Positions 1 to 10,830 of a DNA stretch of 64,000 nt are shown here, piece by piece. The position numbers and the translations under genes are program-made. The notes under the pieces were generated by a model. That model was not told the DNA's origin and did not search any database. It saw only the letters and a list, made by a program, of their open reading frames with translations. Source of the DNA: Eulemur rufifrons (lineage: Eukaryota > Chordata > Mammalia > Primates > Lemuridae); NCBI RefSeq assembly GCF_041146395.1, contig NC_090989.1:217280843-217344842 (forward strand), in the 5' to 3' direction. Every line of letters starts with the position of its first letter. The stretch's first letter is position 1.

Positions 1-3000
1 TAGACATAGAGATGTATAATCTGTTGAAACTAGTGAGAACATTGCATGAGTAATTTTACTCTAAACTACATGCAAATTTTATTTTGAAAAAAATAAAAAT
101 TAACTGGCGTATATATATAACTGATATACATATATTTTTTACAGCATGCATGAATATCTAAAAGCATTTATTTTTACCAGCCAGGAAGCCAAAGTCAGCT
201 TCCTTGTCATTGAATCCAACCTGAATTAACTGAATAGTAAAAGTCTCAAGGCAGTGCAATGCCTGGAGCTACTTCAGCTTGGGGAAAACCCAGACACTGC
301 TTCGCATAACTTGAACTGACCACAACACAAATACCCCTCCCTGCCCAGGGGATACTTCTGGGTCAGGACTCCCTCTCTCAGCCAAAGAGTCAGACATTGC
401 TGAAAATTTTCCCAGCATACTACCCTGTTTCTCTGGCTGACCTTTAAGGTTAGGACCTCTGGCTATAAGCCCATGAAAGACAGTGATAAGGCAAATTCAG
501 CCTCCTTTGGGCTCACAAAAATGCAGTTTTTCATTTCAAATAGTCCCCCCCAATTCCTGAATGACCACATACAAGCCACTCCTTGCTATGAGGTTAATGC
601 AACAGACCCACCATCATTGGGCGTGCACTCTGAATTGCTTTTTCCACGAAAGGTTCCTCTACCCTCTATTTACCTCATTGTAAGAAATATGCATGTGAAG
701 AGTGGCAAGCAGAGGTCAGGGCTGAGGTTTCTGGGTGAGAAGAGCTGCCCTGTGCAAAGCCAGATACATCACACAGGGATCAACATGGGACTACAACATC
801 AATTTACTCTTCTATTTACAAAATGCCTAAGAATTTACTGGAGGGGTGCAGTCCACTCCCTTATAACCCATCAGACTAGCCATGGCCCCTATTCCCAATG
901 CCATCCATAAGCACTCAGAACTCACTCCCTATTGCAAATCAACATTTCAAGCACCCATATTACTCACAGGTCAAAATTAACCAGCAGGGTAGGAGGCCTA
1001 CACAACATCTCTGAACAGCGTTCCTCCTTCTAAAATATTTCTTCTTAACTACTCAAAAAATGCTTCCTCCAACTTTACTCATACAAACTACATTCAGAAT
1101 CAAGTAAGATATAAATTCAAGTATGATTTAACCATAATTCTTTAGATATTTTTCTTCCCTTTCTTCCATCTCCTATAATATATCCTATAATATTTAATGG
1201 GATATAACAAGAATCAATGAGGGAAGAGAGCACAGCTATGGGAAATCAGCCATAATTGTCTAGAATCCAACATAAAACTATTTTTAAACTATTTTAAATT
1301 GTGAGTTGAAATGGAAAATCATTTTCCCTGTCTACAAGCTATGATTTAGCTTCTTCTAACTCAGCCATCAAAAATTTATTTTCCTCACCTTCACATTTTG
1401 CATCTTCCATTTTAAAAATGTCTTCCTTTCTCCATATCAAAAAGTTTGGATCTCATTTATTTCAACCTTTCTCCTCGGATTCAGATTCAACAAACCTTTC
1501 ACTGCAAGCCTAACTATGTGCTGAGCAATGCATAGTTAACTCACTCTATTATCTAGAGATTTATCATTTTACAGATGAAGGAACAGGGACTCCATTAAGT
1601 TCAGTGACTTTCCTGCTTTCACGGCCTCAAAAGTGGCCCCTCCAGAGTTTCCAGGTCCACACGCTGTCAGTGGGGGCTCCAGGTAAAATATTTCCCCATA
1701 ATGGCTGGCATTTGGTTTTATCCTTCTGGGGTCTTGTTCAAGACAGGTTATATAGTTTGGGGAGAGGGTTTTGCTACTGGTATTCTCGGGCCTGAAATCA
1801 AGGATTATAAGCAACTCACAGAAGGATAAATACAGCTATTGCACATTGCAAGCAATCTGTTCACAGGGGGCCCTTCTCCCTGGATTCAAATAACCAGACA
1901 TTAATTCCTCTTCACAGATTTACTCTAAACGAAGGCCCACAATTAACAATATGTCAGGTCTTATTCCTTTACATTATTTCAATTCTCTAACCAGTAGATT
2001 GTTAGCTCAAAGGGTCAGAGCACAGCATTAGTGAAAGAGGACAAAGGCCTCTTCCTCCATCCCCTGTGCAGGCCAACAGACATGCACACCTCCCACCCTT
2101 GGCCAGCTCAGCAGGCGCTGGTCAGCCTAGGTACTAAGAGGGCTTGTAGTTAGAGCTTGCAGGAGAAGAAAGGCAGGGCATTCCATAGCTGACTCTAATA
2201 CCAAGCAAAATATGATACATGCTGACATGACAACTACTAACAATGATTGTGGTTAAGTATCAGTTCAGAATTTCAAGGCATAACCATTCACAAAATATAA
2301 ATACTTTATGAAAACCTACCAAAATATAATGCTATCTCTATAACCAAAGCCAAGGAAACCCTCATTTTTGTTCCCTTCCAGAAATCAAGCTCGTCCTTTT
2401 TGCTTGTTTGTTTGCTTCCTTTTTGTGTTACTCTGCACATCTTATCTTTTATGAACTGAAGAGGCATGCCTATTATTTTGCATAGAAATCTCCAGGCCAG
2501 AAATTTTAACTCTAGTGGCTAAGATGCTACACATTACATTGATATCCGAGTAGATGGTCAAAACTGTACCTAAAGTGGTAAAAATTCACTACCTTACTCA
2601 CCTAGAAGAAAATCATACTGAAGATACCCAAAACACTACTAGTATAGTAAATGACTTTAGAAATAATGACAGATTTCAGTTCCCACCTGCTACACAGGCG
2701 ATGAGACAGACCCCAAGCCCAAATGGGTACAAACAGGAGAACATTCCAGAGACATTTGCTAATTAGTTACTGCCCTCAACTGATCCACAGCTGGCTTATT
2801 GAAGGAAAGAAGTAACAAAAGGATGTCTCAAGTGTTAAAAGGTCAGAGCAGTAAAGAATGAATAAGAAATACATTTGGCCCTTACAGTGCAATGATATTG
2901 CACGTGTGAACTCAATTTACTACCCTAAAGACTTAGCATAGGCTTAAGTCCCTTTGATCTACAGAGGAAATGCTTCACACTGTAGAATGGCTGATCTTTT

Positions 3001-3520
3001 TACGCTGGTTCAAGGGGTCTTCTGTAACCTCTATAGGTACTAAATTTCCTCACTGGTGTTGTAAAAACCACAATAAATAGTACTTGGTGTTACTTGTACG
3101 TAAACTTTGTTAGTATTACTTTCTAAATGAAAAGGCATGAATCTTCATTATAAGGCCCTTTGTAAAAAGTCAGGCAGAGGTTGCAGACCATTGTAATGTT
3201 TGCTTGTTCAAAAGTGGGTCGGGTGACAATTTCTCCCCTCTCACTATGCCAGATTCTGCAATATCTAAGTTCTACTTAATTAGTGCAGAAAGATACAGGT
3301 GTTTCTGCCCTTGCAAGTCATGAAGTTGTTTTTTTTATAAATTCAGGTTTGTTTGAACTAGATATCTGTGAATTAAGAATGGATATTTGCTTCCAGCCTA
3401 CTGAGCCATTAAATCAGAATTCAGGGAAATGTGGATTTTATTTTCTTCCTCCTTTTTTTGGAGGAGTTCCCTAAAAGGCTGGATCCGTGGGGGACTGGGC
3501 CTGAAGGAGAAAGTTCTAGG
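1..3520. other. PCSK5 intron 1, mostly unassigned sequence
   Basis: This is the downstream part of intron 1 for the minus-strand gene. It is AT-rich and shows no exon with convincing splice sites or a recognisable protein. There is a short TA-rich patch near 108-140. A 145-codon plus-strand frame at 473-910 has no recognisable similarity and looks like chance. I see no clear repeat family here. Confidence 0.6.
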
Positions 3521-3524
3521 TCTG

Positions 3525-3715
3525 AATCATGGCTTTGCCATTGTCTAGGTGGGTGACCCTGTGGGTGTCAACTTCTCAAGAGTCTTAGTTTCCTAATCTG
3601 CTGTATGTGAAGTAATATTCACCAAACAAGGTTTTTGAGAGTAAGAAAGAAGGCTATGTTTAAGAACGTATTCTTCCAAATATGCCTGGCATATGAGAGA
3701 TGCTCAGTGTTAGCC
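3525..3715 (+). mobile_element. MIR SINE remnant
   Basis: Diverged match to the MIR core: 'gaatcatggctttgcca', a 'gtgacc...tcaacttctc' stretch, 'tagtttcctaatctg', then 'tgcctggcatatgagaga' near the 3' end. It lies inside PCSK5 intron 1. Confidence 0.7.
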
Positions 3716-4549
3716 GAACCTGATAGATAAGTCTTCTGGAAAGCTTACCGTGACTACTTTCAGTGCTAGTGTTCCCAGTCCAACTTTAAGTTCATATAGA
3801 AAAACCTGAACGGACTCTGTGTTTTCTTCCAGAGAAAAAGAAGCCAATAGACTCCTAACAAGCCATTAGAATGGAACTCTTCTGCAGATGACAGGCACTC
3901 AGGCAACAAAATCTGGCTGGCTTCCCTTACTTCCTTGGGGGGAGGGAAGATACAAACCATGCCCCTTGCCCTAGTGACAGTCCTCCACAGGGCTGGCTTC
4001 TCTGGAATATATCCTCCCTCTGGGCGGGCAAAGAGCAGGACCTCGCGCTCCAGCTCCTCTGAACCCTCCCGCGCTCCCCAGCTCTGCCTCCTCTCCTGAT
4101 ATCACGTCCCCCAGGCAGCCAGGAGGGGGGTCCCCGCGTTCCTGGGTGTGGAACTCAATGGCCTCAGAAACCATCTGTGTGTTCTTGCTCCACCGGCAAG
4201 AGCCGGCACCTTCTCTCCCTTCCCCCTGGCACAGCACGCAGGGTGCGTGCACCCCGAGCAGTCCCCAAAGCGCACCCGCTGGAAGGCCGCCACCCATCAC
4301 CCGGCCTTCCATCCCAGCGGAGTCTCCCCTGAGCCTGGCCAAGGCCCCCTCCTCGGGTCAGCCCCAGAGAAGCTTACAGTGGGGGAGCATCAACCCACTT
4401 ACCCAGCCCTCTCCACCCCCATTTCTCTCAGGGACATGGGGGGAACAGAACGAGGAAGCCAAGACCATGTAGCCGGAGTACCTGCAAATCTGTTGCTCTT
4501 CCAATCATCCCCATAACATCACCTCAATTTATTGGCATCTCCCTCCAGC
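3716..4549. other. PCSK5 intron 1 flank of the CpG island
   Basis: GC content rises through this stretch and a few CpGs occur at 4020-4340. Overlapping frames on both strands reflect stop-codon depletion in GC-rich DNA. No repeat or exon was recognised. Confidence 0.5.
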
Positions 4550-5186
4550 AGGGCAGTTCTGCCAAAAGCCCGCGAGCAACACCCCACGAAAACCCCGCGC
4601 CCCCGCTGCCCGCCCAACTCTCGCCCACAGCTCAGACTCCCCGTCTTCCCGAAGCAGAACCCGGTCAGCGGGGTTCAGAAGTTTCCCACCTCCCCGCTTC
4701 CAACCCCTTCCCGGGAGCCCCCAGGCGGATCCGGCTCAAGACGAGGTAGCGGGGAGGTCTCCCCCAAATCTGCGCTCACCGCGCGTCCCGCCCCCCCCCC
4801 TTTTCCCTGCCCCTCTTTTCTCCTCCCCTCCAGCTCCAGACCCCGCGCCTCCAGCGTCTCCAGCGCCAGCGGTTCTCTCGCCCAAGAAGAGGAAACTTCT
4901 TTCTGGGCTAAATTCAGGTCCGAGCAGGAAAGGGTTTCCCCTCCCCGCCGGCACCAGGGGCGCGCTCACCTCCTAACCCCCCAAAGACCTCATTTCCCCT
5001 TTTCCCCACGCCCACCCTCTGAGCCGTTTCCTCAGGCTACTAGTGCTATTTAGAATTTCCAGGTCAAAAGGTTCATTCGTGTCTGAAACCACCACGGGGG
5101 CACTCCGGATTTTTCCAGAGACCCTACTAGTCCCGCGTGGCTCGCAAAAGACAAGTAAACAAAACACGAATCCCGGCAACTTTGGG

Positions 5187-5225
5187 GTGTGTGTGTCTGT
5201 GTGTGAGAGAGAGCGCGCGAGAGAC
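5187..5225. repeat. (GT)n-(GA)n-(CG)n compound microsatellite in PCSK5 intron 1
   Basis: A compound dinucleotide tract: GT repeats with one interruption, then GA repeats and GCGCGC. It lies within the CpG island about 130 bp inside intron 1 from the splice donor. Confidence 0.85.
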
Positions 5226-5352
5226 AGTGCATCGCCCAGGAGTTAGGGCAACAGCTGCTCGAGCACATCTGGAAGAGGGGGAGGGGGTCGACGCGGAGGG
5301 GACAAGAAGCCCCCAGCAGCTTCAGGGCTGAGGGCCCGTCCAGCCTGTCGTT

Positions 5353-5361
5353 AGTTACCTG
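5353..5361 (-). other. PCSK5: Splice donor of PCSK5 exon 1
   Basis: On the minus strand the exon-intron junction reads CAG|GTAACT. The last exon base is 5359 and the GT lies at 5358-5357. It closely matches the consensus donor and falls exactly where the protein leaves the PC5/6 sequence. Confidence 0.92.
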
Positions 5362-5550
5362 TCCTATGTTGATGAATCCGTACTTGCTGGCTATGCGGTC
5401 GGCCTCCGGGAAGCCGCCGGTGATTTTGACTGCCCAGTGGTTGGTGTAGACGCGCGTCCGGCACACGGGGAGCAGGCAGCCCCCGAGCAGCGCCAGCACA
5501 CACAGCAGGTCCAGCCGTCCCGGGCAGCAGCAGCGGCTCCCCCAGCCCAT
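5359..5550 (-). CDS. PCSK5: PCSK5 coding exon 1 (proprotein convertase PC5/6, signal peptide and start of prodomain)
   Basis: This is a 64-codon first coding exon read leftward from the ATG at 5550. The start is chosen because it has a strong Kozak context (gggaccATGG) and reproduces the N-terminus I recall for mammalian PC5/6 (MGWGSRCCCPGRLDLL...). Residues 1 to about 32 form a signal peptide with a Leu/Cys-rich core ending near CRTR. Residues 33-64 (VYTNHWAVKI...KYGFINIGQ) begin the subtilisin-family inhibitory prodomain. The exon ends in phase 0 at Gln64 and is followed directly by GTAACT, a good splice donor. PC5/6 is a Ca-dependent serine endoprotease of the secretory pathway and cell surface that cleaves precursors after basic residues; its catalytic, P and Cys-rich domains lie in exons beyond the left window edge. 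Compared with human from memory, Thr44 and Asp51 replace Ala and Asn. The frame stays open into the intron to 5050, which is read-through and not exon. Confidence 0.95.
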
Positions 5551-6086
5551 GGTCCCGGCGCCTCGCTGCTCCCCCGCTCGCTGGCTGGCTCCGCGCACTA
5601 AGCGGCGCGCAAACTAACTTCTCCGGCCTGGGCCGCCCCGGCGCGCAGCCCCGGGCCGTCGCGGCTCGCAGCCCCGGGCGATCGGCAGGAGGCGGCGAGC
5701 CCCGGCAGGGAGCAGAGCAGCGAGCCCCGCACCGGTTCCTAGACCATTCCTGGGGCTGCGGGGACCTGTGCTCCCTGCTCTACGGCCCGCGGGGAGGTCG
5801 GTGGTGCTCCCTGGCTCGGGCGCAGGAGGCGGCTGAGTGGCGCGGGCGCCCTCCGCAGTTGGGTCTCGTCCGGCTCGGCTCCCGGACTCTCCGACCAGCT
5901 CTCGCTCCTCCCGGGGCCCCCGAGCGCGACGGAGATGGCCGGCGGGGGCGGTTGCAGGCAGCGGCCGGGCGCCCCCTCTGCTGGCCCGGGCTCTGAGCGC
6001 TCGCTTGATCGCTCCCTGCGCTCCCTCTGGCTCGGAGCAGCGCGCGGGGATTCTGAGTGGCAATGGCAGCAGCGCCTGCTCTGCAT
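5551..6086 (-). promoter_or_regulatory. PCSK5: Probable PCSK5 5' UTR and core promoter, with an upstream ORF
   Basis: This GC-rich stretch lies immediately upstream of the PCSK5 ATG and should hold the 5' leader. On the minus strand an ATG at 6086 opens a 115-codon frame (MQSRRCC...) that stops at 5739 (TAG). A second in-frame ATG at 5747 gives the minimal uORF ATG-GTC-TAG. The protein is Arg/Ala/Pro-rich, as any frame through GC-rich DNA would be, so it is probably not a functional protein. It could act as a translational brake if the transcript starts right of these ATGs. Confidence 0.5.
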
Positions 6087-6126
6087 AAATGACTCCCCCA
6101 CCCCTTAACACCCCTCCTTTCCCACA

Positions 6127-6162
6127 TCCCCCTCCTCCTCTCCCTCCTCCTCTCCCTCCTCC
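6127..6162 (-). repeat. 36-nt polypyrimidine/polypurine tract upstream of PCSK5
   Basis: An uninterrupted pyrimidine run made of roughly three repeats of CCCTCCTCCTCT. The minus (sense) strand is GGAGGAGGGAGA-like, a composition able to form triplex or two-tetrad G-quadruplex structures. It sits about 0.6 kb upstream of the start codon at the edge of the CpG island, a usual place for Sp/MAZ-type C-rich elements. Function is inferred only. Confidence 0.7.
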
Positions 6163-6420
6163 GCCCTCCCGAAAGCGGCCGCAGCCAGGCGCCAACCAGG
6201 TCCTAGCGCCTCCGGCTTCTCCCAGCTGTAATCTCCAGGGTCCGGGGCAGCAAAGGCCAGTCTTTCCAAAAGGCTGAGAGGTCTGGGTGTTATCCCGTTT
6301 TCTCCCCTCCCTGCTGGATGTGTATGAATTTACCACCACTTCCCGAAAGATTACAGAGATATATACGCTGGCGCGAGTTAAGCGCCCCGAAGATTCATTC
6401 ATCCTCGCTCTAAACGTCCT

Positions 6421-7269
6421 TAAACAACTAAGCATTTGAGGAGGTCACTTGCGTGTCAATTGTCGAACAAATAACCCTAGATTTTCACTTCGTTAATTCT
6501 TCATTCTTTTCAGCAACTGTTTATTTTACACATTCTGCTCCCGGGAGAAGCAACCACACGGGACGGTAAATCGCATCGACTCTTACAAAAGCCAACCACT
6601 GTGGCTCCAAAGCCAAGTTTGTTGCTTGCTGACTTTCGAAATCAGCTCATCCAATACTAGGCAACGCCACGGGAGAGTAAAATTCCAGCCGTGGAATTGA
6701 GGAAAGATGTTTCTATGAATATTTGGTACGCAAGTGGATGGAGATGTTGGGCCAAGGGAATAACTTCATTCATTTGTTGGATTGCGTCTGATGAGGGCTT
6801 CTTTTTCTCCACCAAGGGGAAAGTTTTCCAACTTTTCCAAGCACAGCCCTGTAACAGTGAAAGACTTTAATATAAAAAGGACCATAGAGGAAGTTCAGAT
6901 GAAATATGTGGCCGAGTCATTCTTTACTGTATCGTACACTGTGACTGCAGAAGGCAGGAGGAGCTAGGATTAACCCTCTTCTGGCTTCTCCTTTACAATC
7001 TCCCTGCCTTTTTGGAGCGGGGGTGGGGAAGGGGGTGACTTAAGGTGAAAAGAAAAATTACCCCTTCTGAAATAATTCAACTAGCCTTAAAACTATTCAC
7101 TGTATCCCTAACTGCTGCCCCCCCTTTTTTGTCTCCACCTTCCAACCTTTATCTTTTTAACTGTTAGTTAACTGTGTTTGAGATTAATTAGCCCATCACA
7201 CCTATAGCTTTGGGTAATGATTCTTTTATCAGAAACATACCTGCAAACTTAAAATTCCACTAGCACCTT
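6421..7269. other. PCSK5 5' flank, no recognised feature
   Basis: Sequence outside the CpG island with no identifiable repeat, RNA gene or coding exon. Distal promoter elements may lie here but none can be named from sequence alone. Confidence 0.5.
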
Positions 7270-7400
7270 GTAGAATATCATTTTATGACATTTTGCGCAT
7301 TGTGTAAGGTATGCTATATTATTTAATCTTGAAAACAACCTCACAAAAATAACATTATCCCCATATTACTGATGAAGAAGTAGAAGATCAGAAGAACTAA
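7270..7400 (-). mobile_element. MIR SINE remnant
   Basis: Antisense MIR-like order: a 'ttatttaatcttgaaaacaacctcac' stretch, 'ttatccccatattactgatg', then 'gaactaaatcatttgcag'. Strongly diverged. Confidence 0.6.
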
Positions 7401-7424
7401 ATCATTTGCAGAAGGACATATATT

Positions 7425-7545
7425 TTGTTCATTTATTTATTCGACTGGCTCAATGCATCTGTTATGAGCACCCAGCATGTGCCATGCATTGTGCCGGACA
7501 CTGGAGAAAAGGGAAGGAAGAGGTAGGGGAGACACAAAAGATTAG
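7425..7545. mobile_element. L2-like fragment
   Basis: Contains the motif 'ttatgagcacccagcatgtgccatgcattgtgccggacactgg', the diverged form of the common 'tattgagcacctactatgtgccaggcact' mammalian LINE-2-associated string. Confidence 0.55.
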
Positions 7546-9440
7546 AGAAATTCAGACTCTCTGAATACTCTAGAGTAAATGTGGTTTATTATTATTATTT
7601 ATAAGTGGAAAAGTATAAGCACCATTGTCAGACTTTAGAGCTTTGGTACAGTCTCACCATTGGCCAAGACCTTTGGACACACCTCTTCCTCCTTCCCCAA
7701 CCATGGAGTCTAGAAAGTTCACAATCTGTTACATCACTGTTAACTGCCTCTCTGAACATCTGCATCTTTGCACAGGGACATTGGATTATCCCTCTAGAAG
7801 CTGATGTGTTTTAGATGGGATGAGAAGAGCAGTCTCCCTTTCTTTCAGAATTGTGGGCATTTGCCGTCAGGCGGGAGAGAGAGCCTGTCTGACCATGATC
7901 CACAGAAGGGTGGCCACCACACGAGGTACTTCATGAGTCAAGTTTAAAGCATGCCTGTGGGTTTCTCTCTGAGACTCTGGGACTGCTATTGTTTAGGACT
8001 ACAAAGGCAGCACAAAATGCCTCTCTTTCAAAGCCATGTTGCCTCTGGGCTTCAGATTATGAATGAAATGAGAAGGAATCACTCCATCTGGTCTTCTGAG
8101 GTCTGCAGGTTGTTTTCTTGGGGGTGGCAAAATTAGTCATTAATATTTTTTTCTCCATGGTGTCTTTCTCTTTTTCTTTCCACTAACACTCTTGCCTTCT
8201 GCGTGCACGCCCTGGTTGACACACACAAACATAACATTCACTGCATTGAACATGAGAGAGAATTGGAAAATGAGGTAGGAAGTGGGTAAACCACTTTTCT
8301 ACTTTGTAAACCAGTCCCTGGGCCAGCATTTAGCTTACTCAAAGGGCATATTCTTTCATTTGGATGCATATGTATTTAAAAGGGAAATCCTAGCTCTGTT
8401 TTTTTAAAAAAAGATTTGAAACCCTCATTCGTCTGTTAAATCAAATGTATGAATGTGGATTCATCCTTCTTACTGTCCATAGCTTTTGCAGTTATCTTCC
8501 AGTTCCATCATAAGTACATTCTCAAAAAGTATGATTCCTAAACCTAAAGGATATCAAAGTATCTCTCTTCCATTGATGAGTAGGCACACTCTGCTTCCTG
8601 CTTTGGGATTTACCTTAATGAACTCATTAGCTATTAGCTTCCTTGGGTAGAACCCTATTTGCCAAGAATGAAGCTTCCAGATAAAGACCAGTAGCTATAG
8701 CAAATAACTTGTCCTTAGGCTCTATTGGTTATGAAAGTCTTGTTACAAATGCCTCAGTAGCCAAAGAAAGGAAAAACTGATAGAATAGTAGTGATTAGTG
8801 CAAAATCATCACTGACTTTGGAAAAGAATCTCAAATCCAAGTCTTGCACGAATGTTTTCTTTTTTGTATGCAAAGAATAGCACCACAAAATTTGACCCTC
8901 GACTCTTCCTTTGTAATGTGGCATAAGGCAGGAAACCTGGCAGTTTTAAGTTTTAGTCTGCCTTATACTTAGCAACATATTACTTGATAAGGAGGCCTCA
9001 CTAGTGTTTGGCCTCTCTGCCAAGGTCACTTAGAGCTCTAAAAGAAAATTTCACTGAAATAAATGAACAGAAATCTAAGCAGTTTAGTAGAAGGAGAAGT
9101 GAACAAGAACACCATAAAGACCCATCTTGAAACTCTGCAAACTGGAGAAGATTATTCTTGGAAGAGTTTGCCTGATGAGACATTTCATTTCTTCCTCTGT
9201 TACATCCATTGTTAGAAATTAACCTTTAAGATCTCTTCTAACCTGAGATTCTGTTAAGCAGTGGTAAATTGGTAATGGGAAGTTTGGAGCTAACCAATGG
9301 GAAAAAGCACCCCTGGACATTTCCTGCCCATTAGAAGAGCTACCAAGTCTACTGGATCCTAAACAGGTTTCCAGTATATCAAATTCAGAATTGGCAGTGA
9401 AAGTTCATCAAATTTAAAAATGATAATAATAACAAATTAC
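7546..9440. other. Intergenic, no recognised feature
   Basis: Unremarkable AT-rich DNA with a short ATT run near 7589. No coding similarity or clear repeat was recognised; very old L2/MIR pieces cannot be excluded. Confidence 0.45.
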
Positions 9441-10751
9441 CAATTGACCCTTGAACACCATGGGTTTAAACTGTACAGGTGTCTACTTATACATGGATTT
9501 TCTTCAACAAATATATTGCAGTTTTCTTTTTCTTAAAGTCATGCTGTCATATATATTGGAAGTTTTTTGGAGATTTTTGACAATTTAAAATAACTCCCAG
9601 ACAACCCTTGTAGCTTAGAAATATCGAAAAAATAAACAGAAAGTTAGGTATGTCATGAATGCACAAAATATATGAAGATATTGGTCTATTTTATTATTTA
9701 CTACCATAAAATATACACAAATATATTACAAAAAGTTAAAATTTATCAAAATTCAATGCATGGAAATGCTTACAGATCGTACATGACACCATTCACAGTT
9801 GAGAGAACTGTAAATAAAGATGTACTACTAAATCATAACTACATAAAATTAATTTGTAATACACATTGTATAATGTGTAATACACATTGCGGTGAGCTGA
9901 AGTGTTTCAAGTGTCTGCTTAAAACTCCACATAGTGCTAATCATCTTCACATGAAGAGTTTGTCTCTCCAGTAAATTGTGTATTGCAGTAAAAAGGGATC
10001 TTTCATGGTTCTTCCATATTTTTCATCATGTTTAGTGCAATGCTGTAAACCTTAAATAACACCATGGGATCCATACGAAGTGCCATTAATGATGCTGGAA
10101 GTGTTCTAAAGAGGTAGGAAAAAGTCATGACATTACAAGAAAGACTGAATTGCATGATACATGCCATAGATTGAGGTCTGCAACTGTGATTGCCCACCAT
10201 TTCAAGATAAACGAATTCATCATAAGGACCATTATAAAAAAAGAAAAGAAAATTTGTGAAGCCATCACTGCAGCTACACCAGCAGTCACGAAAAACTTGC
10301 ACTTTTTGTGAAATATCTTTTTATTTTGTATTGAATATGCAGCTTTTATGTGGGTGCAGGATTGCTATAAGAAAGGCATACCTATAGAGTCTAATATGAT
10401 TAGAGAAAAAGCGAAGTCACTATATGACAACTTAAAAAAGCAAAAGGAAGCTGAAGAATCCAAAGCTCAAGAATTTAATGACAGCAAAGGATGGTTTGAT
10501 AATTTCAGAAAGACTTTTGGCTTAAAAAAAATGTGAAGATAACAGGAGAACTAGCTTATGCTGTGTGGTATATAATACATACATAGAAAATATGTGTTAA
10601 TCAACTGTTTGTTATCAGTAAGGCTTCCAGTCAACAGTAGGCTTATTAGTAGTTAAGTTTTAGAGGAGTCAAAAGTTATATTCAGATTTTTGGCTGTGCA
10701 GGGACTGGGGGGTCAGTGCCCCTAACTTCCATGGTGTTCAATGGTCAACTA
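9441..10751 (+). mobile_element. Tigger-family DNA transposon, internally deleted
   Basis: The ends are inverted repeats: 'caattgacccttgaacacca' at the left, and the right end in reverse complement reads 'tagttgaccattgaacacca'. TA follows at 10752-10753, as expected for Tc1/mariner-type target sites. The interior carries the 5' leader, the start of a transposase gene and the terminal region ('gtaaggcttccagtcaacagtaggc'), but the catalytic DDE domain is missing, with a junction near 10560. The subfamily (Tigger3/4/7-like) is uncertain. Confidence 0.85.
10060..10536 (+). pseudogene. Decayed Tigger transposase N-terminus (CENP-B-type DNA-binding region)
   Basis: The first part has a stop and frame damage. 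From 10348 the frame is clean for 62 codons: WVQDCYKKGIPIESNMIREK, then a Lys/Glu-rich linker and SKGWFDNFRKTFGLKK. This resembles the CENPB-type helix-turn-helix region of Tigger/pogo transposases ('W-x-x-x-...-ip-s...I-x-x-KA...GW-x-x-x-F-k-x-r'). A stop follows an A-run at about 10526-10536. The catalytic domain is absent, so it cannot transpose. Not a host gene. Confidence 0.85.
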
Positions 10752-10752
10752 T

Positions 10753-10830
10753 ATAATAACTACCATTTATTAAACACTAGTTATATGCCAGGCAGTGGGC
10801 CAAACACATTTCTGGTCTTAATCTCATTCA
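10753..10830 (-). mobile_element. MIR SINE fragment flanking the Tigger copy
   Basis: 'accatttattaaacactagttatatgccaggcagtgggcc' matches antisense MIR. The Tigger appears to have inserted next to or into this older element. Confidence 0.6.

Larger units (their letters stand above)
4550..6420 (-). promoter_or_regulatory. PCSK5: CpG island covering the PCSK5 promoter, 5' UTR and exon 1
   Basis: This is the only long GC-rich, CpG-dense block in the window; the flanks on both sides fall abruptly to AT-rich composition. CpG density is highest at about 5250-6070. The island spans coding exon 1 and extends upstream (rightward), as expected for a TATA-less CpG promoter. Several GC-box-like CCGCCCC or GGGCGG strings are present, for example near 5631 and 4790. 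The transcription start cannot be fixed from sequence; it should lie right of 5551, plausibly at 5700-6150. Boundaries are by eye. Confidence 0.85.

Noticed and set aside
473..910. 145-codon plus-strand frame in PCSK5 intron 1
   Set aside because: No recognisable domain or signal, no promoter or splice context, antisense to the gene; length is within chance for 64 kb.
4146..5053. Several overlapping frames of 108-173 codons on both strands
   Set aside because: They lie in the CpG-rich part of intron 1 where stop codons are scarce; Pro/Ser/Arg-rich composition in every frame shows base composition, not coding.
5551..5598. In-frame upstream extension of PCSK5 (16 residues before the Met)
   Set aside because: The extension begins at a GTG, not an ATG; the ATG at 5550 has a strong Kozak context and gives the expected signal peptide.
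6081..6093. CATTTATGC on the minus strand as a TATA box
   Set aside because: Poor match to TATAWAW, and the surrounding promoter is a CpG island of the usual TATA-less kind.
5614..6435. 273-codon minus-strand frame upstream of PCSK5
   Set aside because: Gly/Arg/Ala-rich low-complexity translation of the CpG island, in competition with other long frames over the same DNA. No known protein resembles it.
10003..10302. 99-codon minus-strand frame
   Set aside because: It is antisense to the Tigger transposase remnant and has no independent support.
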